Source of the DNA: Minicystis rosea
GTDB lineage: Bacteria; Myxococcota_A; Polyangia; Polyangiales; Polyangiaceae
Length of the DNA: 64,000 nt
Assembly (NCBI GenBank): GCA_001931535.1
Contig: CP016211.1
Span: 11,640,377-11,704,376 of the forward strand
Reading direction: 5' to 3'
Positions within the stretch are counted from its first letter, which is position 1; each line of letters begins with the position of its first letter. This document shows, in pieces, positions 1 through 10,169 of this stretch. The notes below the pieces were generated by a model, which had not been told where the DNA came from, searched no databases, and worked only from the letters and a program-made list of their open reading frames with translations. A program made the translations under genes and the position numbers.

Positions 1-138
1 GAGATCACCGTTCATTGAACGGATCGGGATTGAACGCCAACGCGCGGAGGGGCGAAGACGCAAAAAGGCGAAGAGGAAAGAGTGATTGGGGGCGCGGGAA
101 CGTGCTCGCGAGCCCTCTCGTGTGGCAAGCTGCTCTTC

Positions 139-525
139 ATGTCTCCTGTCGCGCTGCCGGCGTGTCTCGTGGTGCTCCGATCGGAGTTTGGATTTCCGCG
201 GGGCACGCGGATCGACATCGACAGGAGCCCGGTGCTGGTGGGGCGGACGCCGCCGGCGGACATCGTGATTGGCATCGTCACCATGTCTCGGCGGCAGTGT
301 CGGTTCGAGCTCCGCGACGGCACGTGGTGGCTCGCCGATGACGCGTCGACCGGCGGGACGTCGGTGAACGACGAATATCACAGTGAGCCGCAAGCGCTGG
401 TGTCGGGCGATCGCATCGGGCTCGGAGGCCTCCGCGTGCGCTTTCTCACGGGACCAGATCTCGAGGCGCAATACGAGCGCGAGCGTCGAGCGCTGTCGGC
501 GTCGGACGAGGCGAGCGGTGTTTGA
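139..525 (+). CDS. FHA-domain protein
   Basis: A 128-residue protein that is essentially one forkhead-associated (FHA) domain. FHA domains bind phosphothreonine peptides and usually act as partners or substrates of Ser/Thr kinases. Visible landmarks are VLVGRTPPADIVI (first strand and conserved Gly-Arg), MSRRQCRF in place of the usual SRxH loop, and STGGTSVND, matching the family's STNGTxVNG. The His of the SRxH loop is replaced by Gln, which may weaken phosphopeptide binding. The reading frame is open further upstream (to 82), but an ATG at 139 starts just before the domain and is preferred. No partner gene is adjacent; two Ser/Thr kinases lie within 9 kb. The fold assignment is fairly secure, the partner is unknown. 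Confidence 0.75.
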   Translation: MSPVALPACLVVLRSEFGFPRGTRIDIDRSPVLVGRTPPADIVIGIVTMSRRQCRFELRDGTWWLADDASTGGTSVNDEYHSEPQALVSGDRIGLGGLRVRFLTGPDLEAQYERERRALSASDEASGV

Positions 526-760
526 GGCTCGAGAGGGGTGTCGGGGAGCGCGCTGCCGGCGGCCGGAGCTCGCTCCCGGCTCTCATTCACGCGGCCAAGG
601 ACTTTGTCCGCATCCCGATGCGACGAACGCGAGGCCCGAAGCGGCGAAACATGCTGAAAATCTCGGGTGGATCACGGGGTGGTGGGGCCCCATGAGCTTT
701 GCCGGGGCGTGGGGCGTAGGGCGGCGAAGCCGACCCGAAGCCCCACATGAAGACTGGGGC

Positions 761-782
761 GGCGGGGACGTGAGTCCCCGCC
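761..782. terminator. Hairpin after the substrate-binding protein gene
   Basis: Perfect 9-bp stem GGCGGGGAC / GTCCCCGCC with a GTGA loop, lying 8 bases beyond the stop codon of the minus-strand gene that ends at 790. A weaker hairpin (GCCCCA / TGGGGC, 740-760) follows immediately on that strand. No T-tract follows, so factor-independent termination is only probable. Confidence 0.5.
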
Positions 783-789
783 GTGTGAA

Positions 790-2628
790 TCAGGGCAGGC
801 CGCAATCGGCGCTGATGGTGCCCGTGGTCTTGTTGGCTTTGTAATCGTAGTAGCGGCCCGAATAGATGGACGGGTCGGCCACGGTGCCCGAGCCCTTCGG
901 GACGCACCAGATCTGGATGTCCGACGGGGCCTCGCCGAACGTGTCGAAATCGAGCGGGCCGGAGGTGCCTTCGATGTCGATGGGCTGGCCGGCGGCGAGC
1001 TTGGGGAAGGTGTTGACGATGCTGCTCGGGCCGATGGTGACCTGAGGGACGTTCGTGCCCGGCACCATCTTGCGGAGGCCCGCCTTCACCAGGTTGGGCC
1101 CGGTGAGCGGATTGGCGCCTACGGCGACGGCGCTGTAGGCGAGCAGATAGGTGATGTCGTAAGCGCCGGAGGTCCCGATGGTGTCGGGGCTGCGGGTGCC
1201 GCCCTTCGCGTACGAAGAGGCGAACCATTGCGTGCGGAAGGTGTTGTACGGCCCGTAGCTGGTGTTGACGCCCGGCACGCTGCCCGTCACGCGGGTGCGC
1301 AGATCTTCGCTCTTGATGGCTTTCTCCCAGAGGACGGGGACCTGGCCGCCGTCGGAGAGGACCCACATGGGACGGTGCATGTCGGCCGGGACCGCCCATT
1401 GGCTCTCGATCGAGGTGAGGATGGTCTCGGGGCCCTCGTTGAAGCCGAAGAGGAAGATCACGTGCGGCGCGAAGGCCTTCACGTTGGCCACGATGTTGAG
1501 ATCCGGAGAGCCGGAGTCACCGTAGTTGAAGCGCTTGTAATTGCCATTGAGCTGCTCGGCCGCCGTCTTGCCATTGAAGGAGAGCTTGCCCTGGAGCACG
1601 TCCGCGAGACCGGCGCCGTAAGCGTCGTTGTGGTGGATGATGGCCACCTTCATGTCGCCCGTGACCGTCGGATAGCGCTTCTTCACCGCGCCCTCGACGT
1701 CGTCGTAATACTGGGCGAGGGCCGCCGCCTGGTATTCGTCGCGCGGGGCGGTGCGCCACACGAGATCGTTGTCGTTCAACATGGTGATGTCGTTGCTCGT
1801 CGCGGCCGGCGAGAAGAGGAGCACGTCGCTCTTGATGGTCACGTCGGTGGCCACCGAAATGGTATTGCCGCTGAAGGCATAACCGATGATCGCGGGGACA
1901 CCGAGATCGTCGACCAAGTGCTTGGCCGCGTCGTCGGTGCGATCTTCGTTCTCACCGTCGTTGCAGCCCACCAGCACGAGCGGCCTCGTGGTGTTGCCCG
2001 TCGTGGAGGGGATGCCATTGACCTTGGCGAAATCGTCGATGGCGAGCTTGATCGAGTCCTCCACCAGAGTGCCATAGTCGGCGTCGCCGCCCACGGTGGG
2101 GAGGATGGAGCCGAAGAAGAAGGCGTTGTCGTCGAGGTAGGCGTCGGCCGCGTTCTTCTTGGTGGTGTAGACGGTGGTGCAGAGATCGTTCACGAGGCTC
2201 ACGCACTTCGTCTTGCGGCAGACGAAGAAGGGGCCGCGATCTTTGCATTGCTCGCTCTTCTCGCAATCGGTGCCGGCCGGCTTGCAGGCGCCGCCTTCGC
2301 ACTTGGCGCCGTCGCCGCAATAGGCATCTCCGTCGCAGGTGCCGCCGCGCACGCAGGCGCCGTTGATGCAGGCCGCGTTCGCGTACGATTTGCAATCGGC
2401 CTCGGCCTGGCACGCAGGCGGCACGGCGACGGCTTCGCACACACCTTGGTTGCAGGCGCGGAGGCCCGGGAACGAGGCGCAATCGGCGACGGCTTGGCAC
2501 TGATCCGAGCCGGTCTGGACGAGGAGCGAGCACGACGCCGCCGTCATCGAGAGCGCCGCGCACGCGCCCGCCGCGATCGCCAGACGGAAGAGGAGCCCAC
2601 CGGTGCGCGCGCCGCGCTCGGTCCCCAT
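790..2628 (-). CDS. Lipoprotein ABC-transporter substrate-binding protein with Cys-rich N-terminal repeats
   Basis: Predicted 612-residue exported lipoprotein. The start at 2628 is chosen because a GGAGAGG Shine-Dalgarno lies just upstream and a clean signal peptide follows, ending in an AAS-Cys lipobox near residue 30. Next come four short Cys-rich modules, each roughly C-x5-C-x8-C-x4-C (for example CQAEADC then CINGAC). From about residue 150 to the end is a type I periplasmic binding fold of the Leu/Ile/Val-binding (Peripla_BP_6) kind, with VLVGCNDGENEDR, GVPAIIGYAFSGNT and KVAIIHHNDAYGAG. Family members deliver amino acids or amides to ABC permeases, or act as receptors. No permease or ATPase gene is next to it, so it may work alone as a sensor or scaffold. 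The ligand cannot be read from the sequence. Confidence 0.8.
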   Translation of the reverse strand: MGTERGARTGGLLFRLAIAAGACAALSMTAASCSLLVQTGSDQCQAVADCASFPGLRACNQGVCEAVAVPPACQAEADCKSYANAACINGACVRGGTCDGDAYCGDGAKCEGGACKPAGTDCEKSEQCKDRGPFFVCRKTKCVSLVNDLCTTVYTTKKNAADAYLDDNAFFFGSILPTVGGDADYGTLVEDSIKLAIDDFAKVNGIPSTTGNTTRPLVLVGCNDGENEDRTDDAAKHLVDDLGVPAIIGYAFSGNTISVATDVTIKSDVLLFSPAATSNDITMLNDNDLVWRTAPRDEYQAAALAQYYDDVEGAVKKRYPTVTGDMKVAIIHHNDAYGAGLADVLQGKLSFNGKTAAEQLNGNYKRFNYGDSGSPDLNIVANVKAFAPHVIFLFGFNEGPETILTSIESQWAVPADMHRPMWVLSDGGQVPVLWEKAIKSEDLRTRVTGSVPGVNTSYGPYNTFRTQWFASSYAKGGTRSPDTIGTSGAYDITYLLAYSAVAVGANPLTGPNLVKAGLRKMVPGTNVPQVTIGPSSIVNTFPKLAAGQPIDIEGTSGPLDFDTFGEAPSDIQIWCVPKGSGTVADPSIYSGRYYDYKANKTTGTISADCGLP

Positions 2629-2988
2629 AGCCTCTCCGCCGTGCACTGTGTCGCTCGCTCGCATTCGCATTTCCCTCGGATCCTTTTCCTGGGAGCCCCG
2701 CGCCGATGATATGCCGCGCGCGGCCCGATCGGCGACAAAAGTCCTTGTCGGGCGCGGCGTGAAGGTCGCGTCCGGACTCTCATCCTCTCGCCGCGCGGGC
2801 TCGCCCCGAGCAACCGTACCGCGCGACTCCGAGCCTCGATTGCATGTCCGCGCGAGCATCGAAGATTGTTCGGGATCCCCTGCATCCAAGGGCGCGATGC
2901 GAGAATCGATGGTTGCACGCCGAGCGCGGAGCGCCGGTGTGATGGGCGCGGAGAAGCGGTGGATGTCGAAGCGGACGTCGCGCTTCGA
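2629..2988. other. Intergenic region upstream of the substrate-binding protein gene
   Basis: 360 bases between the stop of the acetyltransferase gene and the start of the lipoprotein gene, both on the minus strand. It should hold the promoter of the lipoprotein gene. Apart from a short inverted repeat (CGACAA / TTGTCG near 2731-2748) I see no gene or clear site. Confidence 0.4.
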
Positions 2989-3588
2989 TCAGCGGGGCGC
3001 GCGCGGCTTCTCGGGCGCGGGATCGGTGGCGAGGAGCGCGAAGGTCGCGTGATCGAGCCAGCGGCCGTCGCACCACTCGGCCTGTCGGGCGATGCCTTCG
3101 AAGCGGAAGCCGAGGCGCGCGATGACGGCGAGCGAAGCGTGGTTGTCGGTGGCCGCGGCGACGCGGAGGCGATGCGCGCCCATGTGACGGAAGGCGAACT
3201 CGATGGCGCCGCGCGAGGCCTCCGTCATGAGGCCGCGGTGGGTCGCGTCCTTGCGCAGCCAATACCCGAGCTCGCAGGAGCGGTGCAGGTGCACGCAGGC
3301 CTCGAGGCCGACCACGCCGACGAGCGTGCGGTGCGCGCGCTCGCGCACGACGAAGCGGAGCGCGCGACCTTGATCCCAATCGGAGGCGCAGGCCTCGGCG
3401 AAGCGCGTGCTCGAGGCCGGATCGGTGTGGAACTGGACCCACGGGAGCCAGCGCTGGAGGAAGGCGCGCGAGCCCGAGACCGCGAGCCAGAGCTCGGGGC
3501 CGTCGGACGGATCCATGGGCGTGAGGAAGAGGCGCTCGGTTTCGATCGGGTGCGCGCGGAGCTCGGCGCGGGATGGGATGACGAGCAT
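2989..3588 (-). CDS. GNAT-family N-acetyltransferase (RimJ/RimL-like)
   Basis: A 199-residue acetyltransferase resembling the RimJ/RimL branch that acetylates protein N-termini or small amines using acetyl-CoA. The N-terminus IETERLFLTPMDPSDG is the typical first strand of this branch. GLMTEASRGAIEFAF is the region contacting the acetyl-CoA pyrophosphate, and NHASLAVIARLGFRFEG is the conserved C-terminal N-x-x-S-x-x-v-x-x-k-G-F block. The start codon (3586-3588) lies two bases after the stop of the upstream Ser/Thr kinase gene, so the two are co-transcribed and probably translationally coupled. The substrate is unknown; modification of the kinase or its target is conceivable but only inferred from linkage. 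Confidence 0.85.
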   Translation of the reverse strand: MLVIPSRAELRAHPIETERLFLTPMDPSDGPELWLAVSGSRAFLQRWLPWVQFHTDPASSTRFAEACASDWDQGRALRFVVRERAHRTLVGVVGLEACVHLHRSCELGYWLRKDATHRGLMTEASRGAIEFAFRHMGAHRLRVAAATDNHASLAVIARLGFRFEGIARQAEWCDGRWLDHATFALLATDPAPEKPRAPR

Positions 3589-3590
3589 CG

Positions 3591-6335
3591 CTACTTGCAC
3601 TGTACGCGGGCCGCGTACGCTTCGAGATGGCCCGTCTCGTAGTCGAGCCAGGCCACGTACCACTCGCCGGGGCGGTTGCCCGCGACGACCGAGGGGATCG
3701 GCTGATCGCCGCTGATGCGCGCGATCTTGGTCGCGGGGCCCACGCCGTCGCGCGAGAGCGCGGCGATGAGGACCTTGCCGCCCTCGTACCAGACGACCTG
3801 GGCTTGCCCGTTCGCCGCCACGCCCACGCCGGGGCGCGTGCCGGTGCGGCTGAACTTGCGCCGCCACATGGGCTGCGCCTTCGCGGGCTCGACGAACGCG
3901 GCCGACGCGCCGCCGGTCGCGCCCTCGCCGTGCCACACGAGGAAGCAACCGCCGCTGCTGCACGCGAGCGCGGGGTTGTCCGACTTGGCCTTGTCGGTGT
4001 TGACCAAGACGACCTCGCCGATGGAGCGATCGACGCGGCGATCGCCCTTCTTGCTGGGCTCGAGGCCCTTCGCGGCGTCGGCGAGCGGGAGGCGCATCTG
4101 CTGGATCACGCGCTGCGGATCGCGCTCCATGCGGTACGCGAGGAAGAGCGCGTCGCCCGCGATCGCGAGCGACGGCGTGCGCACGCGCGGCCGGCTCGGG
4201 CCGGCGGGGACGAGATCGGTGGCGCGGACGACGTCGCCCGTGGGATCGAGCGAGGGGGCGAGGCGGCGGAAGAAGAGATCTTCCGAGTCGCTGTCGGCGC
4301 CCTCCGCCGTCCAACCGATGAAGAGCGATCCATCGGCGTTGGCCGCGATGCCCGGCCAATACACGCCGGCGCGCGGCGGCATCACGGCGATCGAGGCGCC
4401 TGCGATGCGGCCCTCGGCGTCGAGCAGGCGCGCATGCACGCCGGCCTCGGGGCCTTTGCTGTCGCCGTAGGCGAGCACGAGCTTCTCGCCCACGCGACGC
4501 AGCTCGGGGCGCGTCACCGCGAGGCCTTCGGGCGTGACGTCGACGGGCGCGCCGGCGTCGCGCAGCGCATCGTCGAGCGCGACGGAGTAGGCGTGCTCGG
4601 GGCCTTCGTGGGCGTCGGTCCACGTCACCACGGGGCCGCGCGCGGTCACCGCGATCGAGGGCCGGCCCGCGGGCAGCGGCTTCGCCGAGGGCGACGCGAG
4701 ATCGTAGGCGCGCGGCCGCGCGAGGCCCGTGAGGCGGCACGGGCCGCGATCGCCCGCGGAGCTCGACGCCACGGCGAGGTGCTCGAGCATCGTGCGCGGG
4801 ACGCCGTGGCCGGCGCTGCGATCGAAGGCTTCCTTGAGCAGCTTGTTGGCGTTCTTGTAGTCGCCCGTGGTGATGGCTTGCTGCGCCTCGCGGACCTGCG
4901 TCATCCACGCGGGGGCGGGCACCTCGGGCCGCGCGACGGGCGCGGCGGAGGTGCTCGGATTCGCGCTCGGCGTGGCGGAGGGGAGCGGCGGCGCCGCGCT
5001 GTTCGAGGCGGTGCCGCTCGTGCCGACGCGCACCTGCGGATCGGTGCCGAGCTGCGTCCACGCGATGAACGCGACGCCGCCCGTCACCGCCAAGCCGCCG
5101 ACGATGAAGGCCGCGTTGCGCAGCGAGCGCGACTTCGGCTTGGGCGGGACCGCGGTGTCCGTGTTGTCGCGCGGGCTCGGGGACGCGACGAAGCCGAGCT
5201 TCGACGGGCTGCCCGAGGTCGGCGCGTCGGGTGAAGGCGCCGCGCTCGCGCGCTCGGTCGCCATGCCGTTCACCGACGGCGAGGGCGACGGCGGAGGCTC
5301 GGTGATGGCGTCGGGGATGACGTTCTGCGACGAGAGGCTCTGCGCCGGCGGGAACACGCGCACCGATGCCATCGACGGGTTCGACGGGATGCCGCCGAGG
5401 AGCTGCCCGATCGGGCGCGACGAGGATGCCGACTCGAGCGACGAGCGCTCGGGATAGAAGACGGCGACGAGCTCGTCGCAGAAGCCCTTCGCCGTTTGGA
5501 AGCGCTTCTGGATGTCGCGGTTCAACGCGCGATCGAACCAGGCGGTGAACGCCTCCGGCATGTCGGGCCGGTAGACCGCGGGTCGCGGCAGCGGCGCGTT
5601 GGCGATCTGCGCGAACGTCATCGCCACGCCCTGCTCCGTCGACCACACGGTGCGGCCGGTGAAGCACTCGTAGACGATGCAGCCGAGGGCCCAGAGATCG
5701 GCGCGATGATCGACGGCACCTTGGCCGCGCACTTGCTCCGGGCTCATGTACGCGGGCGTGCCGAAGACGGCGCCCTCGCGCGTCAGGCGGGCCTGCGGGC
5801 CGCCGCCCTCCATCGGCGAGTAGAACTTGGCGAGCCCGAAATCGAGGATCTTCGAGAGGAGGTTCCCCTCCTCGTCCTTGGTGAGGAAGATGTTCTCGGG
5901 CTTGAGATCACGATGAACGATCTGCGCCGCGTGCGCCTTCGTCAGGCCGCGGCACGTCTGCGTCATGATCGTCAGCGTGGTGTCGATGTCGAGCCAGCGG
6001 ATCTTCGTCATCCGCTCGTAGAGCGATTCGCCCTCGAGGAGCTCGAGCACCAGGAACGGGCGGCCGTCGTCGAGCCGGCCCGAGTCGTAGATGTCGCAGA
6101 TGTACGGGCTGCGGATGGCAGCGGCGGCGCGCGCTTCACGGAGGAAGCGCTCCACCACCACGGCCGAGGCCGTCAGCTCCTGCGCGAGCACCTTGATGGC
6201 GACGCGCTTGCCAATGTCCACGTTGGCCGCTTCGTAGACGGCGGCCATACCACCGCGCCCAATCTCGCGGGTGATGCGGTACTTGCCCGCCAGGACGGTT
6301 CCTACGGGGATCTTCGCCTTGTTCGGCAGGGCCAT
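3591..6335 (-). CDS. Transmembrane Ser/Thr protein kinase with long C-terminal ectodomain
   Basis: A 914-residue Hanks-type kinase. The catalytic domain spans about residues 18-290: glycine loop GRGGMAAVY (26-34), ATP-binding Lys48, catalytic HRDLKPEN (141-148), DFGLA (165-169), GTPAYMSPEQ (192-201). A Pro/Ser-rich linker (300-400) precedes one membrane helix (about 407-428). The remaining 480 residues should lie outside the cytoplasmic membrane. They begin with a short helical segment and continue as repeated strand blocks containing phrases such as GSLFIGWTAEG and DALFLAYRMER, which suggest a beta-propeller-like sensor; that fold is my inference. The gene is the first of a two-gene unit with the acetyltransferase and is divergent from glnB, sharing a roughly 310-base upstream region. 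Typical myxobacterial receptor kinase; signal and targets unknown. Confidence 0.92.
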   Translation of the reverse strand: MALPNKAKIPVGTVLAGKYRITREIGRGGMAAVYEAANVDIGKRVAIKVLAQELTASAVVVERFLREARAAAAIRSPYICDIYDSGRLDDGRPFLVLELLEGESLYERMTKIRWLDIDTTLTIMTQTCRGLTKAHAAQIVHRDLKPENIFLTKDEEGNLLSKILDFGLAKFYSPMEGGGPQARLTREGAVFGTPAYMSPEQVRGQGAVDHRADLWALGCIVYECFTGRTVWSTEQGVAMTFAQIANAPLPRPAVYRPDMPEAFTAWFDRALNRDIQKRFQTAKGFCDELVAVFYPERSSLESASSSRPIGQLLGGIPSNPSMASVRVFPPAQSLSSQNVIPDAITEPPPSPSPSVNGMATERASAAPSPDAPTSGSPSKLGFVASPSPRDNTDTAVPPKPKSRSLRNAAFIVGGLAVTGGVAFIAWTQLGTDPQVRVGTSGTASNSAAPPLPSATPSANPSTSAAPVARPEVPAPAWMTQVREAQQAITTGDYKNANKLLKEAFDRSAGHGVPRTMLEHLAVASSSAGDRGPCRLTGLARPRAYDLASPSAKPLPAGRPSIAVTARGPVVTWTDAHEGPEHAYSVALDDALRDAGAPVDVTPEGLAVTRPELRRVGEKLVLAYGDSKGPEAGVHARLLDAEGRIAGASIAVMPPRAGVYWPGIAANADGSLFIGWTAEGADSDSEDLFFRRLAPSLDPTGDVVRATDLVPAGPSRPRVRTPSLAIAGDALFLAYRMERDPQRVIQQMRLPLADAAKGLEPSKKGDRRVDRSIGEVVLVNTDKAKSDNPALACSSGGCFLVWHGEGATGGASAAFVEPAKAQPMWRRKFSRTGTRPGVGVAANGQAQVVWYEGGKVLIAALSRDGVGPATKIARISGDQPIPSVVAGNRPGEWYVAWLDYETGHLEAYAARVQCK

Positions 6336-6647
6336 CAGTTGCCGCTCGGGGTCAGCCTATGCGAGGCCGCGGTTTCCGACAACTGCGCGGAGAGCAGCCG
6401 GGGCGTCCTTCGGCTCTTCGGAGCCCCTCGGCCGGCTGCTTTCGCGTCGTGCGGCTCACGCGAACGTTCGCGGATTCCGAGACCTTGCGGGCTCGGTCCT
6501 CGATTTGACCTCCCGGAAACGTTCCGGAAACCGAGGCCGCCGTACACAACGACGCCCGGCCCGCGGAGACGGGGGCATGGTGGCAGAGCCCGGACTGGGC
6601 GAGCCCCCATCGTGAACCCGGGTGTTCGAGGTGTTCGAGGTGAGCCC
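6336..6647. promoter_or_regulatory. Divergent upstream region of the kinase gene and glnB
   Basis: 312 bases that must hold promoters for both directions. Just before glnB a 9-base unit GTGTTCGAG is repeated in tandem (6622-6630 and 6631-6639), and its end supplies the GAGG ribosome-binding site (6637-6640), 7 bases before the ATG. I could not find a convincing sigma-54 (TGGCAC-N5-TTGC) promoter, which might have been expected before a PII gene. Confidence 0.4.
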
Positions 6648-6986
6648 ATGAAGAAGGTCGAGGCCATCATCAAGCCGTTCAAGCTCGACGAGGTCAAAGA
6701 TGCCCTCGCCGAGGTCGGGATCCAGGGAATGACGGTCACCGAGGTCAAGGGCTTCGGGCGCACCGGCGGCAAGAAAGAGGTCTACCGGGGCTCGGCTTAC
6801 GTCGTCGACTTCGTGCCGAAGGTCAAGGTCGACGTCGTGGTCCCGGACAATCTGGTCAACGACGTCATCGACGCCATCGAGAAGAGCGCCAAAACCGGGC
6901 GCATCGGTGACGGGAAGATCTTCGTCGTGCCGGTCGAAGAGGCCGTCCGCATCCGCACCGGCGAGCGGGGCGAGGACGCCATTTAG
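6648..6986 (+). CDS. glnB: Nitrogen regulatory protein PII
   Basis: A 112-residue PII signal protein, the usual length. It begins MKKVEAIIKPFKLDEVKDAL and ends RIRTGERGEDAI, both diagnostic of the GlnB/GlnK family. The T-loop carries Tyr46 and Tyr51; Tyr51 is the residue uridylylated by GlnD in proteobacteria. GRIGDGKIFV (about residues 85-94) is the B-loop that contacts ATP/ADP. PII trimers bind 2-oxoglutarate and adenylate nucleotides and tune glutamine synthetase, its adenylyltransferase and nitrogen-regulated transcription. It is followed 263 bases later by glnA in the same direction, the standard glnB-glnA arrangement. A GAGG ribosome-binding site lies 7 bases before the ATG. Confidence 0.97.
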   Translation: MKKVEAIIKPFKLDEVKDALAEVGIQGMTVTEVKGFGRTGGKKEVYRGSAYVVDFVPKVKVDVVVPDNLVNDVIDAIEKSAKTGRIGDGKIFVVPVEEAVRIRTGERGEDAI

Positions 6987-7249
6987 TTCATTGGGCTAGT
7001 TCGTTTGGCCAGTGTCGCCCGCACCGTTCGGTGCCCGTCGGCACGGCCGGCCGCCTCCGGGGAACCGAGCGGTCGTTCGGGATCGAAAGAGTCGCCGCCC
7101 GTCGTGGGCCGCGCCGCGAAGCGATGACGCCGGGCCGAGGCGAACGCTTCGGGGCTCCGCGGGACATCGACGGGCCGAAGAGCAATCGCAGTGCGTAACC
7201 GGCCGCGGACGCGGGCCAAGGCCGGACATCGTGGGAAAGGGATCAGCGC

Positions 7250-8662
<1,413 letters not shown>

Positions 8663-8669
8663 TCGAGGC

Positions 8670-8738
8670 GAGGCCGGTCACCGGCCTCACCATGCTGTGA
8701 CCGAAAAGGGCCCCCTCGGCGGATCGCGCCGTGGGGCC
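8670..8738 (+). terminator. Tandem hairpin terminators after glnA
   Basis: First hairpin: GAGGCCGG-TCA-CCGGCCTC (8670-8688), eight bases after the glnA stop. Second: GGCCCC (8709-8714) pairs with GGGGCC (8733-8738) around an inner CGGCG / CGCCG stem; it is preceded by AAAAG and followed by a short T-containing tail. Together they should end the glnB-glnA transcripts and insulate the kinase gene downstream. Confidence 0.65.
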
Positions 8739-8855
8739 TCGGCGTTTGTGCCCGTTCCGGACGCGTTTCTCGCCGATCCCCACGAGGTTTCAGGAGGGGC
8801 CGCACGTTCCCTTGCGGGGCGGGCCCTGGTTCGCGTTATCCTCTCGGATGCCCCG

Positions 8856-9947
8856 TTGAATTCCGGCGACCTCATCCAGTCCCGCTATCGTTTGCAGCGT
8901 CTCCTCGGCTCGGGAGCGAGCGGCTCCGTGTGGGCCGCGCGCAACGAGCTGATCGAGCGCGACGTCGCGCTCAAGATCATGCGGCCCGACGTCGCCGAGG
9001 ACGCGGTGGCGCTCCAGCGCTTCTTCAACGAGGCCAAGGCCAGCGGCCGCGTGCGCAGCCAGAGCATCGTGGAGATCCTCGATCTCGGCCAGGCCGAAGA
9101 CGGATCGCCCTTCCTCGTCTTCGAGCTCCTCGAAGGCGAGGCCCTCGACGAGCGCCTCCGCCGCGAAGGCACCATCGTGCCCGAGACGTTGCTCGAGCTC
9201 ATGTCGGGCGTGGCCCGCGCGCTCGAGCTGGCGCACGGGCAGGGCATCATCCACCGCGATCTCAAGCCCGCGAACATCCACATCACGAAGGGGATCAACG
9301 GGCAGCCCATCGCCAAGGTCCTCGACTTCGGGATCAGCAAGATCTTCGACACGGGCCACAACTTCACGCTCACGCGCACGGGCACCGTGGTCGGCTCGCC
9401 CGCGTACATGAGCCCGGAGCAGGCCGCGGGCCGCGAAGACATCGACGGTCGCGCCGACATCTGGTCGCTCGGCGTGGTGATGTACGAGGCCCTCACGGGC
9501 ACGCTCCCGCACCAAGCGGCGAACTACAACCAGCTCATGGTCCGCATCCTCACGCAGGACTGCGACGCGGTGCAGACGCGCAAGACCGATCTGCCGCCCA
9601 GCGTGTGCGCCATCGTCGACGCGTGCTTGAAGCGCGAGCGCGACGAGCGCACCTCCAACGCGGGCGTGTTGGCGAACCAGATGGAGGCCGCCCTCCGCGA
9701 GATGCGCGCGCAGCGCTTCCGCGCGCTCGGCCGTCGCGCCACCGATCGCGGCCCCGGCGAGATGCAGCGCCGCGCGTCCGACTTCGCGCCCGAAGGCAAC
9801 GCGCCGCTCGCGGGCCCGCAGAACAACAACCAGCAGCCGCTCTCCAGCATCTCGCAGCGCAACCTCGTCCTGCTCGCGGCGGGCGTCGGTGTCGCCATCG
9901 GCGTGCTTGCGCTGCTCCTCGTGCTCGCCGTCTTGAACCGGCGCTGA
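8856..9947 (+). CDS. Ser/Thr protein kinase with C-terminal membrane anchor
   Basis: Hanks-type kinase, 363 residues from a proposed TTG start. Landmarks: glycine loop GSGASGSVW (about 18-26), Lys40, HRDLKPAN (133-140), DFGIS (157-161), GSPAYMSPEQ. The catalytic domain ends near 280. A linker rich in Arg and Gln and one hydrophobic helix of about 25 residues at the extreme C-terminus follow (NLVLLAAGVGVAIGVL onward). There is no ectodomain, so it is a tail-anchored cytoplasmic kinase. The frame is open from a GTG at 8697, but that would run through the glnA terminator hairpin. Translation from TTG 8856 gives MNSGDLIQSRYRL, the usual N-terminus of these kinases. The start remains uncertain. 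Targets unknown. Confidence 0.88.
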   Translation: MNSGDLIQSRYRLQRLLGSGASGSVWAARNELIERDVALKIMRPDVAEDAVALQRFFNEAKASGRVRSQSIVEILDLGQAEDGSPFLVFELLEGEALDERLRREGTIVPETLLELMSGVARALELAHGQGIIHRDLKPANIHITKGINGQPIAKVLDFGISKIFDTGHNFTLTRTGTVVGSPAYMSPEQAAGREDIDGRADIWSLGVVMYEALTGTLPHQAANYNQLMVRILTQDCDAVQTRKTDLPPSVCAIVDACLKRERDERTSNAGVLANQMEAALREMRAQRFRALGRRATDRGPGEMQRRASDFAPEGNAPLAGPQNNNQQPLSSISQRNLVLLAAGVGVAIGVLALLLVLAVLNRR

Positions 9948-10169
9948 CCTTCGCGCGCCCCATCGATCGGCCACGGCCCATCGATTCGTCGCCCGTGCGC
10001 GCGATGCATGCTGCGGTGCCGACCGAGCGGCCGGGAGCATGGATCCATGCGCGCGCATCGGGAGGCGGGGCGCGGACGGTGAGCGTCGATGCAGCGCTTC
10101 CACGGTGAAGCCTGCTTTGCCCCCGCGCGCAAAGTTGCTACGTGAGGCCGCGAGATCGGGCCGATCCTT

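Noticed and set aside
1228..2709. Long open frame on the plus strand opposite the substrate-binding protein gene
   Set aside because: Composition is Arg/Ala/Gly/Val-rich without domain patterns; it is the shadow of a clear gene on the other strand, as expected at high GC.
6336..6647. Sigma-54 promoter before glnB
   Set aside because: A TGGCAG near 6570-6580 was considered but the GC at -12 is missing at the right distance.
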